From: Paracoccaceae bacterium
GTDB lineage: Bacteria; Pseudomonadota; Alphaproteobacteria; Rhodobacterales; Rhodobacteraceae
Length of the DNA: 5,041 nucleotides
Assembly: GCA_007120685.1 (NCBI GenBank)
Contig: SKNG01000144.1
Span: 1-5,041, forward strand
Reading direction: 5' to 3'
Translations under genes and position numbers: made by a program
Notes under the pieces: generated by a model
Told to the model about the DNA's origin: nothing
Databases searched by the model: none
The model's input: the letters and a program-made list of their open reading frames with translations, nothing else
Shown here: piece after piece, positions 1 to 5,041 of the stretch
Position numbering within the stretch: position 1 is the stretch's first letter
Layout: every line of letters starts with the position of its first letter

Positions 1-2285
1 GGGTGTTGATGCTGGAACCCCGCCGCCTTGCCGCCCGCGCCGCCGCCGAACGGCTGGCCGAGACGTTGGGAGAGGCCGTGGGCGGGCGCATCGGCTACCG
101 CATCCGGGGCGAGGCGCGGGTAGGGCGCGAGACGGTGGTGGAGGTGGTGACCGAGGGCATCCTGACCCGCATGCTGCAGGAAGACCCGGCGCTGGAAGGT
201 GTCGGCGCGGTGATCTTCGATGAATTCCACGAACGCTCGCTGAACGCCGATCTGGGCCTCGCGCTGGTGCTGGAGGCGCGCGCGGCGCTGCGCCCGGACC
301 TGTGGCTGCTGGTGATGTCGGCGACGCTGGATGCCGCGCCGGTGGCCGCGCTGATGGGCGGCGCGCCGGTGCTGACGGCCGAGGGCCGCGCCTTCCCGGT
401 GGAAACCCGCTGGCTGGACCGGCCCCTGACCGCTAAGACCCGGCTGGAGGCGGCGACCGCCGATCTGACCCTGCGTGCACTGGCTGAGACCGAAGGCGGC
501 GTGCTGGCCTTCCTTCCGGGGGAGGGCGAGATCCGACGCTGCATGGCCGCGCTTTCCGGCCGCCTGCCCGCCGATGTGGTCGCGCAACCGCTCTACGGTG
601 CCTTGCCCTTCGCCCAGCAGCGCGCCGCCATTGCGCCGCTGGACGGAGGGCGCAAGCTGGTGCTGGCCACGGCGATTGCCGAGACCTCGCTCACCATCCG
701 CGACATCCGCGTGGTGGTCGATGCCGGGCGGGCGCGGCGGGCCCGGTTCGATCCGGCATCGGGCATGACCCGGCTGGTCACCGAACCCGTAAGCCGGGCC
801 GAGGCCGAGCAGCGCCGGGGCCGCGCGGGGCGGGTGGCGCCCGGTGTCTGCTACCGGCTCTGGGCGAAGGCGCAGGAAGGCGCGCTGCCTGCCCATCCGC
901 CGGCCGAGATCGAGGCCGCCGATCTGGCAGGCCTCGCGCTGGAACTGGCGCTCTGGGGCTCGGCTGATCTGCAATTCCTGACCCCGCCGCCGGACGGCGC
1001 GCTGGCCGAGGCGCGCGCATTGCTGGCGGGCCTCGGCGCGTTGAACGCACAGGGCCGCATCACCGATCACGGCCGCGCCCTGGCCCGGCTGCCGCTGCAT
1101 CCGCGTCTGGCCCATATGCTGCTGTGTGCCGGAAAGGGCGCCGCGCCGCTCGCCGCCCTGTTGGCCGAACGTGACCCGCTGATCGGCGCGCCCGCCGACC
1201 TGACCCTGCGCCTGCGCGCGATGAAGGACCCGCGCGATTCGGGCCACGCGCTGCGGCGCGACGCGCTGGAACGGATCCGCGCCGAGGCGAAGCGGCTGGC
1301 CCGGATGGCGCCCGCCGACGGGGGTTTGAGCACCGCCGAAATGGCCGCGCTGGCTTATCCCGACCGGATCGGCCAGCGCCGCCCGGGCGAGGCGCCGCGC
1401 TACCTGCTCTCTGGCGGCAAGGGGGCAGTCGTTGACGAGGGCGACCCGCTGGGCCAGGCGCCGCTACTGGTGGCGACCGATCTGGACGGCGACCGGCGCG
1501 AGGCGCGCATCCGGCAGGGGCTGGCGCTGCCGCTCTCGGCGCTGCGGGGCCTCCTTGCCGATCAGATCGCGCCCGTGCAGGTCTGCGAATGGGACGCGCG
1601 GCAGGGGCGCATCATGGCGCGGGAGCGCGAGATGTTCGGCGCGCTGGTGCTGACCGAACGCCGCTGGCAGGCGCCCCCAGAGGCGATGGCGCGCGCCGCG
1701 CTGGACGGGCTGCGCGCGTTGGGGCTGGACCAGTGCCTGAACGCGACGGCGCGGCGCTTGCAGGCACGGGTGGCCTTTCTGCGGGGTCAGGGCGCCGAAC
1801 TGCCGGACCTGTCGGACCCGGCGCTGATGGAGCGGGCCGAGGACAGGCTGCTGCCCTTTCTTACCGGCATCCGCAGCGCCGAGGACCTGCGCGCGCTGGA
1901 CCTGACCCCGGCGCTGGAGGCCGCGCTGGGCCATGAGGGCAAGGCGCTGGCCGACCGGCTGGCACCCGCGCATTTCACCACGCCGCTGGGCCGCAAGGTG
2001 GCCATCGACTATGCCGGCGGCCAGCCTGAAATCGCGCTGAAACTGCAGGAGATGTTCGGCCAGGCCGCCCACCCCGTCACCGGACCGAAGCGGCTGGCCC
2101 TGAAGGTCACGCTCTTGTCGCCCGCCGGGCGGCCGCTGGCGGTGACCACCGACCTGCCGGGTTTCTGGGCCGGTGCCTATGGTGATGTGCGCAAGGAGAT
2201 GCGCGGCCGCTACCCTCGCCACCCCTGGCCCGAGGATCCGTTGCAGGCCGACCCGACCCTGCGCGCCAAGCCCCGCGGGCGCTGA
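1..2285 (+). CDS. hrpB: ATP-dependent RNA helicase HrpB (DExH-box), 5' end outside window
   Basis: This is a DEAH/RHA-type superfamily 2 helicase expected to couple ATP hydrolysis to nucleic-acid remodelling in the cytoplasm; the precise role of bacterial HrpB is poorly defined. Numbering residues from the codon at position 3, the helicase motifs appear in order: Ia LEPRRLAAR (4-12), Ib TEGILTRM (50-57), II DEFH (73-76), III SAT (106-108), IV region LAFLPGE (168-174), V TAIAETSLTI (223-232) and VI QRRGRAGR (270-277). HA2-like sequence follows (LHPRLAHML, 365-373), then YPDRIGQRR (452-460) and the HrpB-specific C-terminus FWAGAYGDVRKEMRGRYP (721-738), which separates it from HrpA. About 760 codons are present; the family is usually a little over 800, so roughly 50 N-terminal residues with Walker A lie upstream. 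The GTG at 3 is an internal Val codon, not a start. The frame is intact to TGA 2283-2285. It converges with the PLD-like gene. Confidence 0.96.
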   Translation, partial: VLMLEPRRLAARAAAERLAETLGEAVGGRIGYRIRGEARVGRETVVEVVTEGILTRMLQEDPALEGVGAVIFDEFHERSLNADLGLALVLEARAALRPDLWLLVMSATLDAAPVAALMGGAPVLTAEGRAFPVETRWLDRPLTAKTRLEAATADLTLRALAETEGGVLAFLPGEGEIRRCMAALSGRLPADVVAQPLYGALPFAQQRAAIAPLDGGRKLVLATAIAETSLTIRDIRVVVDAGRARRARFDPASGMTRLVTEPVSRAEAEQRRGRAGRVAPGVCYRLWAKAQEGALPAHPPAEIEAADLAGLALELALWGSADLQFLTPPPDGALAEARALLAGLGALNAQGRITDHGRALARLPLHPRLAHMLLCAGKGAAPLAALLAERDPLIGAPADLTLRLRAMKDPRDSGHALRRDALERIRAEAKRLARMAPADGGLSTAEMAALAYPDRIGQRRPGEAPRYLLSGGKGAVVDEGDPLGQAPLLVATDLDGDRREARIRQGLALPLSALRGLLADQIAPVQVCEWDARQGRIMAREREMFGALVLTERRWQAPPEAMARAALDGLRALGLDQCLNATARRLQARVAFLRGQGAELPDLSDPALMERAEDRLLPFLTGIRSAEDLRALDLTPALEAALGHEGKALADRLAPAHFTTPLGRKVAIDYAGGQPEIALKLQEMFGQAAHPVTGPKRLALKVTLLSPAGRPLAVTTDLPGFWAGAYGDVRKEMRGRYPRHPWPEDPLQADPTLRAKPRGR

Positions 2286-2373
2286 AGCGATCCGGCTTTT
2301 CCGGGAAGTATCGAACTGCCCTGTCTTCCTGCCATGTCGCAGTGTCGCACCAAAGAAAGTCCCCTGCTCTTTC

Positions 2374-2398
2374 CGGAACGGCCTCAACACCGTTTCCG
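2374..2398 (+). terminator. possible hrpB transcript-end hairpin
   Basis: CGGAACGG (2374-2381) pairs with CCGTTTCCG (2390-2398) across an 8-base loop, with one T bulged. A T4 run lies at 2407-2410, eight bases after the stem rather than directly behind it, so this is not a textbook intrinsic terminator. It sits about 90 bases after the hrpB stop, where an end of transcript would be expected. Confidence 0.3.
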
Positions 2399-2414
2399 AC
2401 TGACCGTTTTCGAC
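2390..2414. repeat. imperfect tandem direct repeat, 14-base period
   Basis: CCGTTTCCGAC (2390-2400) and CCGTTTTCGAC (2404-2414) match at 10 of 11 bases and are separated by TGA. The first copy is also the 3' arm of the hairpin at 2374-2398, so the second copy could compete for the same 5' arm. No function can be assigned from the sequence. Confidence 0.4.
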
Positions 2415-2426
2415 AGGCGCCGGGGG

Positions 2427-2446
2427 ACGCGCCTTCGTAGGCGCGT
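2427..2446. terminator. strong hairpin between convergent genes, probable bidirectional transcript end
   Basis: ACGCGCCT (2427-2434) and AGGCGCGT (2439-2446) form a perfect 8-bp stem closing a TCGT loop. The stem lies between the 3' ends of hrpB and the PLD-like gene, the usual place for a transcription end or an mRNA-stabilising hairpin. Neither strand has a U-tract directly after the stem (the nearest T5 is at 2472-2476), so a Rho-independent mechanism is not clearly supported. Flanking arms at 2415-2420 and 2451-2456 can pair with parts of this stem and give alternative folds. Confidence 0.45.
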
Positions 2447-2534
2447 GCAAACGCGCGTATCACAAAGCCCGTTTTTCGTCGGCACCAGTGCTTTGCGGGC
2501 CAAGCCAGGGACTATACCGCAACGGGCGCCGTGT

Positions 2535-3827
2535 TCAGGCCGCCTGCGACACCTCGGCTACCGGAGTGACGCGATCCCAGATCGTATCGAAATCACGCGC
2601 GAAGGCCGCGGCGAGTTCCGGGTTGTGTCGGAACAGGATGCGGTGGTCGGCGTGGCGCAGGGTGGCTTCCATGGTCATGTTGGCGGTGCCGGTCAGCACC
2701 ATGCCGGTCTGCGGGCAGCACAGGTATTTCTGATGCATCCGCCGCCGGCTGGTGCGCAGCGTGATCGGCAACCCGGTCTGCGCCGCCATGTCCTGCAGCC
2801 GCAGGGCCCCGGCAGCATTGATCCGCCGGTCCAGCAGCAATTCCACGCGCACGTCCCGGCGCGCGGCGTCGATCAGGGCCTGAAACTCCGGCACCCGGTT
2901 GGACAGGGCATACATTGCCACCTTCAGCGTTGCCCCATCGGGCACCGAGCGGATGGCCTCCAGCGTCAGGGTGTTCAGCGTCAGCGGCGCCGGCCGGCGC
3001 ACCCCGCCCGAGCGCAGAAGTTCTATCGCCCGACGGTCATTGGCCGCGCTGTGGCCCGCGGTTTCCGGCGCGCTGAGCGGATGGCCGCCGGAAAAGGCCA
3101 CCAGGCAGGGGCCGTCCACCATACGGCGAGGCGGCGGCGTGCCGGCGCGTGCCGGCGCGAGGGGCAGGCCCGTCACCTGCGCCAACGCATGCGGATCGTC
3201 CAGGTCGACGCCCTGCGCGGCAGCAGTGCGCAACGCGTCGAAAATCTGACGGGCGCGGGCCGGCGCGGCGGTCAGGCTCTCGTCCAGCCACAGCGTTTCG
3301 AATTCATGGCCGAAGCCCTGCAGGACCGGTGTATGCTCGGTGCGATTGTCCAGCAGGATCAGGTTTTCATAGGCCTGCCGCCCGCGCGCCGACCAGTTGA
3401 AGCTGCCCGCCAGCATGAGCGCCGGCACGCCCGCGCGGCGCATGAACAGCGTCTTGTGGTGCAGCATGCCCTTGGCCTGGGCGTAGCTGTAGATCAGCCG
3501 GCCGCTGGTGCCGTCGGTGGCATAGGGCATGTCGATCTTGAAGCGCAGCGCGGCATTCGGCAGCTCTGCCGCCTGCAGCGCGCGCAGCGCGGTGGGGCTT
3601 TTTGCGGCACTCTGGCTCCAGTCCGCGATCACCCGCAGCGAGATATTCGGCCGGCGCCGCAGCAGCGCGATCAGCGCCTCGGCGATGGAGTGGTCGGTGA
3701 AGGCAAAACACATCAGATCCAGCGTGATCTGCCGGTCCGGGTCGTCATTCAGGCTTTCGATCACCGTGCGCACGGCTTCGGCCAGCATGTCGCCGCCGTC
3801 GGTGCTGCTGAACAGGGCAATCGTCAT
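2535..3827 (-). CDS. two-domain phospholipase D-superfamily protein, atypical HKD motifs
   Basis: A 430-residue protein of the PLD superfamily, whose members break or transfer phosphodiester bonds in lipids or nucleic acids. Two PLDc-type halves are visible. The first (about 1-185) carries HHK at 123-125 and GSFNWS at 141-146; the second (about 265-420) carries HQK at 365-367 and GTANMT at 380-385. An Ala/Pro-rich linker (about 223-236) joins them. The catalytic His and Lys of both motifs are present, but the Asp expected five residues after Lys is Arg130 in the first and Pro372 in the second. No signal peptide or membrane segment is apparent, so a cytoplasmic protein is likely. The start is well fixed: AGGAGG lies 7 bases before the ATG, which overlaps the stop of the upstream Hint gene. 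Substrate cannot be deduced; lipid phosphodiesterase/synthase and nuclease both remain possible. Confidence 0.9.
   Translation of the reverse strand: MTIALFSSTDGGDMLAEAVRTVIESLNDDPDRQITLDLMCFAFTDHSIAEALIALLRRRPNISLRVIADWSQSAAKSPTALRALQAAELPNAALRFKIDMPYATDGTSGRLIYSYAQAKGMLHHKTLFMRRAGVPALMLAGSFNWSARGRQAYENLILLDNRTEHTPVLQGFGHEFETLWLDESLTAAPARARQIFDALRTAAAQGVDLDDPHALAQVTGLPLAPARAGTPPPRRMVDGPCLVAFSGGHPLSAPETAGHSAANDRRAIELLRSGGVRRPAPLTLNTLTLEAIRSVPDGATLKVAMYALSNRVPEFQALIDAARRDVRVELLLDRRINAAGALRLQDMAAQTGLPITLRTSRRRMHQKYLCCPQTGMVLTGTANMTMEATLRHADHRILFRHNPELAAAFARDFDTIWDRVTPVAEVSQAA
3139..3158. repeat. perfect 10-base tandem duplication inside the PLD-like gene
   Basis: GTGCCGGCGC occurs twice back to back. 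On the coding (-) strand it falls in the Ala/Pro-rich linker between the two PLD halves (around residues 224-229). Ten bases is not a multiple of three, so gain or loss of one unit would shift the frame and cut off the second PLD domain. The reading frame is intact here. Confidence 0.55.
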
Positions 3828-4819
3828 GCCGGTACCTCCTGTGCCATGTGTCGGGCCGGGCAGCGCGCCTCGGCCGGGGAAAGGGTGAGGGCGCGCGCCA
3901 GACCGATCACCGGGCGCGCGGTCTTGCCATAGACGGCGTGTGGATCATCCGTGACGCCGGGCAGCAGCGCCTCGATGCGGTGGCGGGTCGCGGGGGCCAG
4001 CCCCTCCAGCCCGGCGGGGCCGGGATAGAAGCTTTCGCATGGCAGGCCATTGGCCAGCACAAGGGCATGGCGCGGCAAGAGGAAATGGTGATAGCGTACG
4101 GTGCTGGTGGTGGTGTCGCCGACGACCCCGGGCCGGCCGCGCAGGTTGCCAGCGGCGGTAAGCACGCCGCGCGCGTGGCTCTTCCAGCCCAAAGGCCCGT
4201 GCACCAGCACGCCATGCCCGGGCGACAGCCGCAGAGGCGCGGCGGGCAGTCCAGGCCCCAGCGCCCCCGGCGCCAGCACCAGCGGCCTGCAGCGGGCGCT
4301 TTCGCCCTGCAGAACCAGTTTCTGCGCCCAGGTCCACAGCACCGGCAGCGGCGGGCCATCGCAGGTCAGCACAAGGTCGCCAGGGCGCAGCCTTTCCACC
4401 GGCACCGGCCCATCCGGGGTGGCGATCAGGGTGCCAGCGGCAAAGCAGATCGGCCTGCCCGTCAGAATGACCTGATCCGGCCCCAGTGCCTTTGGCGGCA
4501 CGCCCACCAGCATCAGGGTAGAGCCGTCATCGAGCGTCAGCAGCGCATTGCCATCCTCGTCAGCATCCAGCCTGGCCTCGAACGCATCCCAGTCGCCGAC
4601 AGTGGCGCTGTAGAGTTTCAGCACATCGACCGAGGGTTCGAAATCCAGGATCAGTTCATGGTCGAACCCGTCGCCGAATACGAAAACATTGCCTTCCGCG
4701 TCGTCCTCGTCGGCGACCGGGTCCATGCCCGGCGCCTTGTCGGCATCATCCTCGGCGATCACGCCGGGATCATGCGAGCCGTCGATCAGATCGGCGGGAG
4801 GAGAAAACGCCTTTGACAT
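3824..4819 (-). CDS. Hint_2 (Hedgehog/intein-type) domain protein with acidic RTX/M10-like N-terminal module
   Basis: A 331-residue protein in two parts. Residues 1-60 are strongly acidic. Residues about 44-107 run VFVFGDGFD, LILDF, DADEDG, LTLDDGSTLMLVGV, resembling the beta modules of serralysin/M10 and RTX-type calcium-binding proteins, though no GGxGxD repeats are present. From residue 125 a Hint_2 domain begins: Cys125-Phe, GT (129-130), VERLRPGDLVLT (141-152), LAPGALGPGLP, LSPGH (198-202), HHFLLPRH (244-251) and ESFYPG (262-267). Hint domains can cleave their own chain at the first Cys; processing here is inference, and no C-terminal His-Asn splicing pair is seen. No Sec signal is visible. 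ATG 4819 has only a weak AGCAGG 13 bases upstream; Met32 (codon 4724-4726, AAGG 8 bases before) is a less likely alternative. TGA overlaps the next gene's ATG. Confidence 0.88.
   Translation of the reverse strand: MSKAFSPPADLIDGSHDPGVIAEDDADKAPGMDPVADEDDAEGNVFVFGDGFDHELILDFEPSVDVLKLYSATVGDWDAFEARLDADEDGNALLTLDDGSTLMLVGVPPKALGPDQVILTGRPICFAAGTLIATPDGPVPVERLRPGDLVLTCDGPPLPVLWTWAQKLVLQGESARCRPLVLAPGALGPGLPAAPLRLSPGHGVLVHGPLGWKSHARGVLTAAGNLRGRPGVVGDTTTSTVRYHHFLLPRHALVLANGLPCESFYPGPAGLEGLAPATRHRIEALLPGVTDDPHAVYGKTARPVIGLARALTLSPAEARCPARHMAQEVPA
3835..3840 (-). promoter_or_regulatory. perfect Shine-Dalgarno for the PLD-like gene
   Basis: On the - strand AGGAGG is followed by 7 bases and then ATG (3827-3825). 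The site lies inside the last codons of the Hint gene, whose TGA (3826-3824) shares bases with that ATG. It settles the PLD start and implies translation by reinitiation plus strong independent loading. Confidence 0.9.
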
Positions 4820-4922
4820 CGGAACACATTTGCCTGCTGATTCGTCCGGATACGGAAAGATGCCGGCGAATTGTGGAGAAAATCTGATTGCCTCTGGTCA
4901 TTCTGAAGACAGTGCCCCGGCC
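4820..4922. promoter_or_regulatory. upstream region of the Hint/PLD unit
   Basis: This stretch is distinctly less GC-rich than the rest of the window, and codon third positions lose their G/C preference in the frame open on the + strand, which argues that it is non-coding. It must contain the promoter of the Hint/PLD pair unless that pair belongs to a longer operon, and possibly a divergent promoter. I could not find a convincing -35/-10 pair with proper spacing on either strand. Confidence 0.4.
4840..4871. repeat. imperfect inverted repeat upstream of the Hint gene
   Basis: ATTCGTCCGG (4840-4849) pairs with CCGGCGAAT (4863-4871): nine base pairs with one unpaired T (4845) and a 13-base loop. 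It lies 20-52 bases before the Hint start codon, so it could be an operator bound by a dimeric regulator or a hairpin in the leader RNA. Part of it overlaps the region where a weak ribosome-binding site (4833-4838) would lie just downstream. No regulator can be named. Confidence 0.45.
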
Positions 4923-5041
4923 ATGACGGCGGATGCGGCGGGGCAGGTGAATTTCCAGCGCGACGCCGCCGCCCGGCGGGCGCTGCCGGCCGCCTGCGGC
5001 GCGTTGGCGGCCGATCTGGCGGACGCCGCACCGGCGCGCCA
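4923..5041 (+). CDS. possible 5' end of a divergent gene, unidentified, runs off window
   Basis: From ATG 4923 an uninterrupted frame of 39 full codons continues past the window edge. Nearly all third positions are G or C, and the residues (Ala/Arg/Asp/Leu-rich after VNFQRD) would suit an alpha-helical protein. I do not recognise the family. There is no good Shine-Dalgarno before 4923; GTG 4947 is an in-frame alternative, and ATG 4860 extends the frame but through sequence with non-coding third-position composition. A - strand frame ending at 4898 shares the same wobble position, so base composition cannot say which strand is coding. Confidence 0.3.
   Translation, partial: MTADAAGQVNFQRDAAARRALPAACGALAADLADAAPAR

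Noticed and set aside
1..2285. hrpB as a truncated pseudogene lacking Walker A
   Set aside because: The frame continues to the very first bases of the window and begins within motif Ia, so the missing part is explained by the window edge.
1464..2450. Long - strand open frame (328 codons) opposite the 3' part of hrpB
   Set aside because: The + strand carries conserved HrpB C-terminal sequence; the antisense product is low-complexity Gln/Arg/Gly-rich.
2334..3932. Long + strand open frame (532 codons) opposite the PLD-like gene
   Set aside because: It is antisense to a gene with recognisable PLD motifs, its translation is rich in Gln/Arg/His/Gly with no domain, and such antisense frames are common in GC-rich DNA.
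4550..4567. EF-hand calcium site at residues 85-90 (DADEDG) of the Hint protein
   Set aside because: The loop has the DxDxDG start but lacks the acidic residue at loop position 12 and any flanking EF helices; it fits better as part of the RTX/M10-like beta module.
3848..4816. Long + strand open frame (322 codons) covering almost exactly the Hint gene
   Set aside because: It mirrors the Hint coding strand, shows no domain, and the Hint motifs fix the coding strand as minus.
4860..4922. ATG 4860 as the start of the divergent + strand gene
   Set aside because: The 21 codons from 4860 to 4922 have low third-position GC, unlike the sequence from 4923 onward, and read as non-coding.
4898..5041. 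A - strand gene entering from the right and ending with TGA at 4898
   Set aside because: It cannot be excluded, since it shares wobble positions with the + strand frame, but its product shows no recognisable motif and there is no supporting feature; it is mentioned under the + strand candidate instead of being annotated.
1..5041. Anti-phage defence island built from the helicase and the PLD protein
   Set aside because: HrpB is a widespread housekeeping-type helicase, lies convergent to the PLD gene with a transcript-end structure between them, and no other defence-type domain is in the window.

Overview
The window is very GC-rich, with G or C at most codon third positions. Its gene content (an HrpB-type helicase and a Hint_2-domain protein with an RTX/M10-like N-terminal module) is typical of alphaproteobacteria, most likely Rhodobacterales (Rhodobacter/Paracoccus-like). 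This placement rests on style and gene content only; there is no rRNA or other marker to fix it.

Layout: (1) Positions 1-2285, + strand: hrpB, an ATP-dependent DExH-box helicase, nearly complete but cut at its 5' end by the window edge, so its Walker A motif lies outside. (2) Positions 2286-2534: a 249-base convergent intergenic region with no credible gene. It holds a hairpin-rich segment, including a perfect 8-bp stem at 2427-2446 inside a cluster of four alternately complementary arms, and is probably where transcripts from both sides end. (3) Positions 2535-4819, - strand: a two-gene unit. The upstream gene encodes a 331-residue protein with an acidic RTX/M10-like module followed by a Hint_2 (Hedgehog/intein-type) domain. 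Its stop overlaps the start of a 430-residue two-domain phospholipase D-superfamily protein in an ATGA overlap, with a perfect AGGAGG just upstream, so the two are almost certainly co-translated. (4) Positions 4820-4922: a less GC-rich upstream region with an imperfect inverted repeat. (5) Positions 4923-5041: possibly the start of a divergent + strand gene, unidentified and weakly supported.

hrpB is housekeeping-type and convergent with the pair, so a functional link is unlikely. The interesting part is the Hint/PLD pair: a candidate self-processing protein coupled to a PLD-fold protein whose two HxK motifs both lack the usual Asp of HxKx4D. Whether the two products act together is inference; the sequence shows only the coupling and the domain content.
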